The notes below the pieces were generated by a model. The model ran no database searches. It saw only the letters and a program-made list of their open reading frames with translations, and was not told the origin of the DNA. From JBCFBK01 sp038562555 (GTDB taxonomy: Bacteria > Bacteroidota > Bacteroidia > Bacteroidales > Prolixibacteraceae), in NCBI GenBank assembly GCA_038562555.1, contig JBCFBK010000003.1, positions 124,001 through 188,000 of the forward strand: DNA of 64,000 nucleotides, in the 5' to 3' direction. The position numbers and the translations under genes are program-made. Shown one piece after another: positions 26,910-34,588 of this stretch (positions are counted from its first letter, which is position 1; each line of letters begins with the position of its first letter).

Positions 26910-26932
26910 CTAGTCGTAAGTCGTAAGACTAG
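26910..26932. repeat. Palindromic taagtcg-family repeat between zwf and pgl
   Basis: Arms ctagtc and gactag surround two copies of gtaag/tcgtaag. The same words occur at 24783-24841, 9971-9984 and 61340-61375. It lies 28 bases upstream of the pgl start on the coding side, inside the zwf-pgl spacer. Confidence 0.7.
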
Positions 26933-27012
26933 CTGCAACGTTGATTTTTATTTTTAACGAATATCTTTAGCCTTAATTTTTTGTCTTGATACTTACGCTA
27001 CTTGCGACTTTC

Positions 27013-28524
27013 TTACAGCTCACAATACGTTCCGTCGTCCGACAGGTTTTTGCAGGGGTAGCGCCACGTTCCGTCTTCCACGAGTTCGTCGGCCACGTTG
27101 GGACCCCAGGTGCCTGCAGGATAACCATAAACCGGAATATCAGGATTACTGTCCCATGCATCCAGAATAGGCTGGACGTAGGCCCAGGCCTTTTCAACGG
27201 CATCGCCGCGCGAGTATAAGGTGGCGTCGCCCTGCATGCAATCCAGCAACAGTCGCTCGTAGGCTGACGGCAAATGCTCATCGGCCAGATCGGCATAATG
27301 AAAGTTCATGTTGACGGTTTGTACGTTGAATCCGGCCCCGGGCACCTTCATCCCGATTTTCAGCAGGATCCCTTCATCCGGCTGGATACGGATTACCAGT
27401 TGATTGTTGGTTTGCTCGCTGTCGGGATTCAGGCCAAAAAGGTGATGCGGCGTTTTTTTGAAGTGGATGACCACTTCGGTAACGCGGGTGGGAAGCTTCT
27501 TTCCCGTCCGGATGTAAAAAGGTACGCCGCTCCAGCGCCAGTTGTCGATGTAAAACTTCATCGCAAAAAATGTCTCGGTGCGGCTTGCCGGGTTAACCCC
27601 TTCTTCCTGCCGGTAACCTTTCACCAGTTTGTTTTTGATATGCGATTCGATATACTGGCCGCGGATCACATGTTTCAGCACATCTTCGCTGCGGATTGGC
27701 CGCAGCGACTGGAATACTTTCAGGGTTTCATTCCTGATGGCATCGGCCTCAATGACTACGGGTGGTTCCATGGCGATCATTCCCACAAGCTGCATTAAGT
27801 GGTTTTGTACCATATCACGCATCGCTCCGGCATGATCGTAGTAACCGCCACGCTCTTCAACGCCGAGGCTTTCAGCCGAAGTTACTTCCACATGGTGGAT
27901 AAAGTTATGGTTCCAGATCGGTTCAAAGATTCCATTGGCAAACCGCGTGACCAGCATGTTTTGTACGGACTCCTTTCCAAGATAATGGTCGATGCGGTAG
28001 ATCTGGTCTTCTTCGAAATAATTCAGCAAAGTCCGGTTCAGTTCCCGGGCAGTACTGAGGTTGGTACCAAAGGGTTTTTCAACGATCAGACGTCTGAAGC
28101 CGTCGTCCGACCGGTTCAGTTCCACGCTGGCCAGGTTGGCTGGAATGATACCGTATAGCTGGGGCGGGGTTGACAGGTAAAAAATGAAATTTTCACTGAT
28201 CTGATTTTGCTTGGCAAGTGTCGTGAGCCGGTCCTTGAGTATGGGATATTCATAAGGATCGTCGGTCGATAAGGACTGATAAAACAACTTTTTTGAAAAC
28301 TCGCTTATCAAGTTCTTATTTTTTTCATCTGCGGGAAGAAAGCGTTCAGTCTTCAGGCGGAAGTTTTCGTCGGTCAGTTCGGTGCGGCTCACACCCAGAA
28401 CAGCAAAATGCTCCGGCAACAGGTTTTGCCGGTAGAGGTCAAACAGGGCCGGTATCAGTTTCCTTTTGGTGAGATCGCCCGAAGCACCAAAAATGACCAG
28501 TATCTGTGGCTGTGTATGGTTCAT
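27013..28524 (-). CDS. zwf: Glucose-6-phosphate 1-dehydrogenase
   Basis: A cytoplasmic enzyme of 503 residues that oxidises glucose 6-phosphate to 6-phosphogluconolactone with NADP+ (or NAD+). The Rossmann nucleotide loop FGASGDLTKRKL lies at about 12-24. The EKPFG segment is at 149-153. The active-site signature RIDHYLGKE is at 177-185, followed by NHFIHHVEVT-like sequence and the C-terminal DMVQNHLMQL region. Length matches the family. It sits between the phosphopantetheinyl transferase gene (62 bases upstream) and pgl. Confidence 0.97.
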   Translation of the reverse strand: MNHTQPQILVIFGASGDLTKRKLIPALFDLYRQNLLPEHFAVLGVSRTELTDENFRLKTERFLPADEKNKNLISEFSKKLFYQSLSTDDPYEYPILKDRLTTLAKQNQISENFIFYLSTPPQLYGIIPANLASVELNRSDDGFRRLIVEKPFGTNLSTARELNRTLLNYFEEDQIYRIDHYLGKESVQNMLVTRFANGIFEPIWNHNFIHHVEVTSAESLGVEERGGYYDHAGAMRDMVQNHLMQLVGMIAMEPPVVIEADAIRNETLKVFQSLRPIRSEDVLKHVIRGQYIESHIKNKLVKGYRQEEGVNPASRTETFFAMKFYIDNWRWSGVPFYIRTGKKLPTRVTEVVIHFKKTPHHLFGLNPDSEQTNNQLVIRIQPDEGILLKIGMKVPGAGFNVQTVNMNFHYADLADEHLPSAYERLLLDCMQGDATLYSRGDAVEKAWAYVQPILDAWDSNPDIPVYGYPAGTWGPNVADELVEDGTWRYPCKNLSDDGTYCEL

Positions 28525-28586
28525 GTTTCTCTAGTTTCAGAAATAAACAAGCCAGTTCTTTTTATGTTTTTAAGCGAACCAAAGGA

Positions 28587-29201
28587 TTAGTGCGGTACGG
28601 CATAAACAATGATCTGCTCAGCGATTTCAAAATGGACAAGCTCATAACGCTGTTCGCTTTCCGTGAGCAGGTGGGCGGTCGGCTTATTTTCCTCGTTCAA
28701 TGAGATCCGGATCTGCTCGGAGAAATGTATTCCGGCGAGACCTGCAGCCTTGTAGACTGCTTCCTTGATACACCAGAATAAGCCGTGTCCGTTCGGAACT
28801 GATAATGCCAGCAGGATCTCCTCAGGCGAGAGATATTTATGTTCGACCCGGGTAAAATTACGGTTTGCGCTTTCAATGTCCAGTCCTGCCCGGTGTAAAC
28901 GGTGTAAAAGTAATCCTGCCAGCCTGTCGGAATGGCTGATACTGATGCTTCTGTACTCCGGATGGTTGATCAGGGGCTGTCCGGTTTCCGTATAACTGAG
29001 TTGATCCGGCTTACAGTTTGCCGCATGAAGCAAAGTCCGGATCGCTACCCATTCCTGCTTTCTTTTTAAGCTTGTAATCCTGCTGAATACCGGATCGTTC
29101 TGCGCTTCGGGGTATCCGGCGGCAAATGTTTCGGCGGTTTCCGTCATTTCCCAAACCAGCAGGAGGCCATTTTCAATGTTGATCGATCGTATAAGAGGCA
29201 T
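28587..29201 (-). CDS. 4'-phosphopantetheinyl transferase superfamily protein
   Basis: A 204-residue Sfp-like enzyme that moves the phosphopantetheine arm of CoA to a carrier-protein Ser. The three signatures are present: GQPLINHPEYRSISISHS (substrate-binding, about 74-91), AGLDIES with Mg ligands D108 and E110, and WCIKEAVYKAAG with E147. Its start lies 11 bases after gldE, in the same transcription direction. The ssb-gldE-PPTase order is common in Bacteroidales. The carrier protein is not in the window. Confidence 0.92.
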   Translation of the reverse strand: MPLIRSINIENGLLLVWEMTETAETFAAGYPEAQNDPVFSRITSLKRKQEWVAIRTLLHAANCKPDQLSYTETGQPLINHPEYRSISISHSDRLAGLLLHRLHRAGLDIESANRNFTRVEHKYLSPEEILLALSVPNGHGLFWCIKEAVYKAAGLAGIHFSEQIRISLNEENKPTAHLLTESEQRYELVHFEIAEQIIVYAVPH

Positions 29202-29212
29202 TGGCTGTCCGG

Positions 29213-30520
29213 TTAGGTGATTTCGACCCTGATTTTTTTGATGCGGCGGTTGTCAGCGGCATCGATCTTAAACACGAAGTTTTTGCAGACGATCTTTTCA
29301 TGGATGGCAGGAATCTCGCCTTTTATCTCAAGGATCAATCCGGCCAGTGTGTCGGCGTCACCTTTGCAGTCATCGAAGGTATGGCTGTCACAGCCGGTGA
29401 CACGGTAGAAATCGTCCAACTGAATTTTACCGTCGAAGAGATATTTATTTTCGCTGATGCGCGTCGAATAATTTTCATCTTCGTCAAACTCGTCCAGGAG
29501 GTCACCAACAATTTCCTCCAGAATGTCCTCAAGCGTCACAATCCCGGAACTTCCTCCGTATTCATCGACCACAATCGCCATATGCACTTTGTTTTTCTGG
29601 AACTCTTCCAGCAGATCATCAATTTTTTTTGCTTCCGGGACAAAGAACGGAGGCCTGATGATGGATTGCCAGCGGAATGTTTCCCTGTCATGGATGAAAG
29701 GCAGCAGGTCTTTGGTGTAGAGAATACCCCTGATGTTGTCGAAAGACCCTGAGTAAACAGGTATACGTGAGTAGCCGGAATCGTTGATTACGTTAATTGC
29801 CTTTTCGAACGAGTCTTTCAGGTTCAGCGCCACAACCCCGACACGCGATTGCATGATTTCGGCCGCGGTTTTGTTCCCGAATTTCATAATTCCCTCGAGA
29901 ATTTCCTTGTCTTCATAGCTTTCGTCAGACGAATTCATCTCCAACGCATGCGACAGATCGTCGAGGGAAATATTTTGCGAATGGTTTTGCGTGCGTTTAT
30001 GAACCAGCCACAAAGCATGGATTAACAGGCTGTTCACCGGACGGAAGACCAGTTCCATGAGGTGGAGAGGGCGGGCCATGAATCTGACGACCCGCGTAGT
30101 ATGACGGCTGGCATAAATTTTAGGGAGAATTTCGCCAAAAAGGAGCAGGATCCAGGCAAAGACAACGGTCATTAAAATATAGCCGCCGATGCGGACTTCT
30201 GAAAAATCAATGACCAGGCCTGCTGCATAAACAGTGAGTATCACAATGGCAATATTGATAAGGTTATTGGCCACCAGAATGGTAGCCAATAACCTTTCGG
30301 GCTTCTCCAGATGACGGAGAACGGATTCTGCGTATTTATCTTTTTTTTTACCCAGCTTTTGCCGTTCCTGTTGATCAAGCGAGAAATAAGCTGCTTCAGA
30401 CCCGGAAATCAGGGCAGAGCAAAACAGTAACGCGACAATAAGTAAAACAACAGCAATTAAGGCCGATGTTGGAGGATAAACGGTAAAAACCTTAATATAA
30501 GGCAAAGGGTCAGTTTCCAA
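29213..30520 (-). CDS. gldE: GldE-like CNNM/CorC-family membrane protein with CBS pair
   Basis: A 435-residue inner-membrane protein. The DUF21/CNNM domain has three or four helices (SALIAVVLLIVALLFCSALI with GSEAAYFSLDQQER, then LLATILVANNLINIAIVILT). It is followed by a CBS pair (about 200-330: IMQSRVGVVAL, YSRIPVYSGSFDNIRGILY, MAIVVDEYGGSSGIVTLEDI) and a CorC/HlyC C-terminal domain (LFDGKIQLDDFYRVTG). Position between ssb and a PPTase, and the DUF21-CBS-CorC build, fit the gliding-associated protein GldE. Many non-gliding Bacteroidales keep it, so motility is not implied. The natural role may be ion transport. Confidence 0.9.
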   Translation of the reverse strand: METDPLPYIKVFTVYPPTSALIAVVLLIVALLFCSALISGSEAAYFSLDQQERQKLGKKKDKYAESVLRHLEKPERLLATILVANNLINIAIVILTVYAAGLVIDFSEVRIGGYILMTVVFAWILLLFGEILPKIYASRHTTRVVRFMARPLHLMELVFRPVNSLLIHALWLVHKRTQNHSQNISLDDLSHALEMNSSDESYEDKEILEGIMKFGNKTAAEIMQSRVGVVALNLKDSFEKAINVINDSGYSRIPVYSGSFDNIRGILYTKDLLPFIHDRETFRWQSIIRPPFFVPEAKKIDDLLEEFQKNKVHMAIVVDEYGGSSGIVTLEDILEEIVGDLLDEFDEDENYSTRISENKYLFDGKIQLDDFYRVTGCDSHTFDDCKGDADTLAGLILEIKGEIPAIHEKIVCKNFVFKIDAADNRRIKKIRVEIT

Positions 30521-30539
30521 ACGATTTTATTTATAGTTA

Positions 30540-30983
30540 CTAAAAGGGCAAATCATCTTCTTCCGATGCTTCCGGATCAGGTTCTCCGGGACGATTTGCA
30601 GGTTCGTTAACAGCATGTGCCGATGACATCTGATTGCCAGCTCCTTCGGCACCTTTGGGACCACCAAGCATTTCCATGCTATCTCCGTAAATTTCGGTTG
30701 TATATCTTTTATTGCCGTCCTTATCATCCCACGCACGGGTACGGATCCGGCCTTCGATATACAATTTGTCGCCTTTTTTGACGTATTGTTCCACTACTTT
30801 TGCCAGGCCTCTCCAAATGACGACATTATGCCATTCAGTTGTCGTGACTTTTTCGCCGTTTTTAGCGGTATAGCTTTCAGAAGTGGCCAGCGGAAAATTT
30901 GCTACGGTTACGTCTTTGTCAAGATGGCGGACCTCCGGGTCCTTGCCAACATTTCCGATCAGGATTACTTTGTTTACAGACAT
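30540..30983 (-). CDS. ssb: Single-stranded DNA-binding protein
   Basis: A 147-residue SSB. The OB fold is at about 1-110 (VNKVILIGNVGKDPEVRHL, TTEWHNVVIWRGLAKVVEQY, KGDKLYIEGRIRTRAW). A Pro/Glu-rich tail ends in the acidic EEDDLPF tip that recruits repair partners. It coats single-stranded DNA in replication and repair. It is 19 bases upstream of gldE and downstream of mutY on the same strand. Confidence 0.97.
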   Translation of the reverse strand: MSVNKVILIGNVGKDPEVRHLDKDVTVANFPLATSESYTAKNGEKVTTTEWHNVVIWRGLAKVVEQYVKKGDKLYIEGRIRTRAWDDKDGNKRYTTEIYGDSMEMLGGPKGAEGAGNQMSSAHAVNEPANRPGEPDPEASEEDDLPF

Positions 30984-31123
30984 AATTGATTAGTTTTTTG
31001 TTTTTTAATAAATAAATTTAGTGATTAATTCATTTAAAACCAGCCTTTAAACCTCATAAATTCATGAAGGTGCCTGTTTTTTTGACGAACCGTTGGTTTT
31101 TTATATATGAAGCATAGTTTGAA

Positions 31124-32179
31124 TTACTCCAAAATACCACCCATACGCTCCAACTCCCTTTCTATGGGTTTTGGTACAGCAAAGTTAAGAATATCTTTTT
31201 TATTCACTTTCAACAAATGAGAAAGCTCGTTTTTTTTACCGGTCAGTTGAATGTAAATAAACCGGTAGTAAATATACTGATGGCTAAGGATCTGTTTTTG
31301 CCATCGGCTTATATGGCTGACTGTTATCGTTTGTTGTCCCAGTGACCGGATCATTTCTTTTTCAAGGATCAATGGATCTGGTTTTACATCTGTCTCGATC
31401 AGCGGAAATTCGTACAGGTTCTTCCAGATGTCATTTTCGATTCGTTTCCTTATAAAGATATGGTCGTGATCGCTGATCAGGAGATAGTTGAAAAAGCGTA
31501 ACCTGATCTTTTGTTTTCCGGCTTTTACCGGATACTGATCTGTCATGGCGGTTTGCAGTGCCACACATCGGTTGCTGAAAATACAGGAACTGCACCCCGG
31601 CTTTTTGGGTGTGCAACAGAGGGCACCAAATTCCATGACGGCCTGGTTGTATTCTCCTGGATTTTTTCGGTCAATAAGTGTGTTGGCCAGCAAACTGAAC
31701 TCCTTTTTGCCACGGGGGGTGTCTATGGGGGTTGAAATCCCGTAGAGCCTCGATAGAAACCGGTAAACGTTTCCGTCAACTACCGCATGCGGCTGATTGA
31801 ACGATATGGAAGCAATGGCCGCGGCGGTATATTCGCCAATTCCTTTTAAACGGATCAGCTCATCGTAACCCGAAGGAAACGCTCCGCCATAGGTATCCGT
31901 AACCATCCGGGCCGTGGCATGAAGGTTCCGGGCACGGGAATAGTAGCCCAACCCCTGCCACAGCTTCAGGATATCGTCTTCGTTTGCCTTGGCCAGTGCA
32001 GCGACGGTAGGGTATTTTTCGAGAAATCTCAAATAATACGATAAACCCTGATCAACACGTGTTTGCTGTAAAATAATCTCCGAAAGCCAGACCGCATATG
32101 GATCTTTTGTTTCTCTCCAGGGAAGATCCCGTTTACAAATCGCATACCAGCGCAGTACTTCAACACCTACATCAACCAT
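31124..32179 (-). CDS. mutY: A/G-specific adenine glycosylase
   Basis: A DNA-repair glycosylase of about 351 residues that removes adenine opposite 8-oxoguanine. It has LPWRETKDPYAVWLSEIILQ with the catalytic Glu, the helix-hairpin-helix LKGIGEYTAAAIASI, the catalytic Asp in VVDGNVYRF, and an iron-sulfur loop with spacing C-x6-C-x2-C-x5-C (CTPKKPGCSSCIFSNRC). The C-terminal NUDIX-like domain includes the late KQKIRLRFFNYLLI. The ATG at 32179 is preferred over the GTG at 32227, which lies 16 codons upstream. It heads the mutY-ssb-gldE group. Confidence 0.96.
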   Translation of the reverse strand: MVDVGVEVLRWYAICKRDLPWRETKDPYAVWLSEIILQQTRVDQGLSYYLRFLEKYPTVAALAKANEDDILKLWQGLGYYSRARNLHATARMVTDTYGGAFPSGYDELIRLKGIGEYTAAAIASISFNQPHAVVDGNVYRFLSRLYGISTPIDTPRGKKEFSLLANTLIDRKNPGEYNQAVMEFGALCCTPKKPGCSSCIFSNRCVALQTAMTDQYPVKAGKQKIRLRFFNYLLISDHDHIFIRKRIENDIWKNLYEFPLIETDVKPDPLILEKEMIRSLGQQTITVSHISRWQKQILSHQYIYYRFIYIQLTGKKNELSHLLKVNKKDILNFAVPKPIERELERMGGILE

Positions 32180-32410
32180 ATTCCGTATAACTGCTTTAAA
32201 ATCTACGTGAAACAAACTGCGGAGCACAGGCTCCCCTGAAACAGACCATAACAGCCTTGATGAACTACACGCGACCTTTCAAAATAATTTATAATCATAT
32301 GAATTACAAAAATAATTCAATTCAGATGTCTTTAGTTCTTAAATAATTTTTATTTTTGCACACCGATAGAGAGGAAATTATAATTTATTGAAAACTAAAT
32401 ATTTTAAGAG

Positions 32411-32698
32411 ATGACTAAAGCAGATATCGTTAACGAGATTAGCAAAAACACTGGAATCGAAAAAATTACTGTTCAAAAAGCTGTTGAAGCTTTCATGGAA
32501 ACTGTAAAAGATTCATTAACCGAAGGCAGAAATGTATACCTGCGTGGATTCGGAAGTTTCATCGTAAAAAAGAGAGCAGAAAAAACAGCTCGGAATATCT
32601 CGAGAAATACAACCATCATCATTCCTGAACATTTTATTCCCTCTTTTAAACCGGCTAAGACATTTGTATCGCAAGTGAAGGACCAAATAAAAAAATAA
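32411..32698 (+). CDS. HU/IHF-family DNA-binding protein
   Basis: A 95-residue nucleoid protein. MTKADIVNEISKNTGIEK begins the helical dimer core, followed by VYLRGFGSFIVKKRAEKTAR and NISRNTTIIIPEHFIPSFKP, the beta-arms that bend DNA. A -7-like box TATTTTTG lies at 32351-32358 without a clear -33. It is divergent from mutY and four bases upstream of the tiny basic protein gene. Confidence 0.97.
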   Translation: MTKADIVNEISKNTGIEKITVQKAVEAFMETVKDSLTEGRNVYLRGFGSFIVKKRAEKTARNISRNTTIIIPEHFIPSFKPAKTFVSQVKDQIKK

Positions 32699-32702
32699 GA
32701 TT

Positions 32703-32795
32703 ATGCCAAGCGGAAAGAAAAGGAAAAGACATAAGATGTCGACGCATAAGCGGAAGAAGAGACTTCGTAAAAACAGACATAAGAAAAGAAAGTAA
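32703..32795 (+). CDS. 30-residue AURKAIP1/COX24-domain (mS38-like) basic protein
   Basis: A short gene four bases after HU. Eighteen of its 30 residues are Lys or Arg (MPSGKKRKRHKMSTHKRKK begins it). Bacteroidota carry this near-invariant peptide, annotated with the AURKAIP1/COX24 domain that in mitochondria is the small-subunit ribosomal protein mS38. The composition fits an rRNA-binding ribosomal protein. A hairpin follows 36 bases after the stop. The family link is recalled knowledge; ribosome binding is inference. Confidence 0.8.
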   Translation: MPSGKKRKRHKMSTHKRKKRLRKNRHKKRK

Positions 32796-32831
32796 TTTTT
32801 GCTGAAACGCAAAGAATGAAATCTCTGTTGG

Positions 32832-32865
32832 TTAAACCTAAAGTACAACGGTGCTTTAGGTTTAA
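32832..32865 (+). terminator. Hairpin after the HU/COX24 unit
   Basis: The 12-base arms ttaaacctaaag and ctttaggtttaa pair perfectly around a 10-base loop. It sits between the basic-protein gene and rng and probably terminates the upstream unit. Confidence 0.65.
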
Positions 32866-32920
32866 TCCGTTTTACAAGTCGGATTCATACGCCGAACTAA
32901 TTTCAAATTAAATAAACGTT

Positions 32921-34471
32921 GTGAGTAGCGATCTAATTATTGATGTCACTCCCTCGGAAGTTGTTATTGCTTTATTGGAAGACAAACGTTTAGTTGAGCT
33001 AACAAGGGAAAAAAGCGGAGCAAAGTTTGCAGTTGGCGATATTTATTTAGCCAGGGTAAAGAAGATTATGCCGAGCTTAAACGCTGCGTTCATCGACGTT
33101 GGTTATGAAAAAGATGCATTTTTGCATTATCTTGACATGGGACCGCAATTTGCGACTTTAAACAAGTTCATGAAAGTTGCGAGTTCCAAAAAGAACCGTA
33201 TTTCTTCATTGTCAAAAATTCAGTCGGGCCCTGATATTAATAAAGAGGGCAAGATTACAGAAGTACTGAAGGCAGGTCAGGTCATACTGGTACAGATTGC
33301 CAAGGAGCCCATATCGACCAAAGGGCCGCGACTGACCTCAGAACTGTCAATTGCAGGAAGAAATTTGGTTTTGATGCCGTTTAGCGAGAAAGTCAGTGTT
33401 TCGCAAAAAATCAGTTCAGCCGAGGAAAAAAATCGGCTTAAAAAACTGATACAGAGCATTAAGCCGAAGAAATACGGAGTTATTGTCCGGACCGTTTCCG
33501 AAGGAAAGCGTGTCGCTGAATTGGACCAGGAACTGACCAGGCTGGTTGCAAAATTCGAAACGATGTTCCAAAAATTAAAGAAATCTACCGCCCCGTCTTT
33601 AATTATTGGAGAGATGAACCGGACCAGTGCTTTGTTGAGAGACATTTATAGCCCAAGCTTCAACAGTATCATTGTCAATGATTCTGAAGTGGCCGATGAA
33701 ATTGCAGAATACCTTGAAACGATTGCTCCCGAAAAAAAGAAGACGGTCAAATATTATAATGGAGGCCGTCCGATTTTTGAATATTTCGGGATCGACAAAC
33801 AGGTGAAGTCTTTATTCGGAAAGACTGTTTCGTTTAAAAACGGTGCTTATCTGATCATTGAACACACCGAAGCGTTTCATGTCATTGACGTGAACAGCGG
33901 AAACCGGTCAAAAGCCGGTGTTGATCAGGAGACCAATGCACTGGAAGTAAACCTCGCAGCAGCCGAGGAAATAGCAAGACAACTGAGGTTGAGAGATATG
34001 GGTGGTATAATTGTTATCGATTTCATCGATATGCATACCGCCGAAAACCGTCAGAAGGTTTATGAACGAATGAAGGAGGTAATGGCTGCTGACCGCACCA
34101 AGCACAATATCTTACCGTTGAGTAAGTTTTGTCTGATGCAGATCACACGCCAGCGGGTACGTCCAGAAGAGCACGTGGAAACAGCAGAAGTCTGCCCCAC
34201 CTGTCACGGAACCGGCAAGATTACACCTACGATCCTGTTTACGGATGAACTGGAAAGAAAGGTCAACTATATCTTTACTGATCTGAACAAGAAAAAGTTG
34301 ACGATTAAAGTTCATCCCTATGTAGCCGCATTTTTAACGAAGGGATTTTATTCCCTGGCGAGGAAATGGGCGTTTAAACATTTACGGCGCATCCGCGTTC
34401 AGGGAGTCAGCGCCCAGAGTTTTCTCGAGTATCATTTTCTCGATGAAAATATGGAAGAGATTATTCTTTAG
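32921..34471 (+). CDS. rng: Ribonuclease G/E family endoribonuclease
   Basis: A 516-residue RNase G-type enzyme for rRNA 5'-end processing and mRNA decay. The gene starts with GTG (no ATG is near). The S1 domain is at about 35-130 (VGDIYLARVKKIMPSLNAAF; DVGYEKDAFLHYLD). The RNase H-like and catalytic core includes AFHVIDVNSGNRSKAG, with the Mg-binding Asp, and GGIIVIDFIDM with the second Asp. The zinc-link motif CPTCHGTGK joins monomers in the dimer. There is no long RNase E C-terminal scaffold. The MutY-HU-Rng neighbourhood is typical of Bacteroidota. Confidence 0.96.
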   Translation: MSSDLIIDVTPSEVVIALLEDKRLVELTREKSGAKFAVGDIYLARVKKIMPSLNAAFIDVGYEKDAFLHYLDMGPQFATLNKFMKVASSKKNRISSLSKIQSGPDINKEGKITEVLKAGQVILVQIAKEPISTKGPRLTSELSIAGRNLVLMPFSEKVSVSQKISSAEEKNRLKKLIQSIKPKKYGVIVRTVSEGKRVAELDQELTRLVAKFETMFQKLKKSTAPSLIIGEMNRTSALLRDIYSPSFNSIIVNDSEVADEIAEYLETIAPEKKKTVKYYNGGRPIFEYFGIDKQVKSLFGKTVSFKNGAYLIIEHTEAFHVIDVNSGNRSKAGVDQETNALEVNLAAAEEIARQLRLRDMGGIIVIDFIDMHTAENRQKVYERMKEVMAADRTKHNILPLSKFCLMQITRQRVRPEEHVETAEVCPTCHGTGKITPTILFTDELERKVNYIFTDLNKKKLTIKVHPYVAAFLTKGFYSLARKWAFKHLRRIRVQGVSAQSFLEYHFLDENMEEIIL

Positions 34472-34472
34472 C

Positions 34473-34500
34473 AAAATCCCGGAGTTATCCGGGATTTTTT
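34473..34500 (+). terminator. Rho-independent terminator after rng
   Basis: Arms aaaatcccgg and ccgggatttt flank a six-base loop with a T-rich 3' side, starting two bases after the rng stop codon. Confidence 0.85.
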
Positions 34501-34522
34501 ATTTAATAACAATCTTTAACAG

Positions 34523-34553
34523 TTTCGGAATAATCGCTTTACCTTTATATTTG
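34523..34553 (+). promoter_or_regulatory. Bacteroidota-type promoter of the dsbD-like gene
   Basis: TTTC at 34523-34526 (one mismatch to TTTG), 19 bases, then TATATTTG at 34546-34553, a full match to TAnnTTTG. The start codon is 35 bases downstream. Confidence 0.6.
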
Positions 34554-34588
34554 TTATATTGAAATATCTTTCAAAATGAACATTTGAC

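Noticed and set aside
28587..30520. Loss of gldD after gldE
   Set aside because: The gldE-PPTase order without gldD is common in Bacteroidales, so it is not unusual here.
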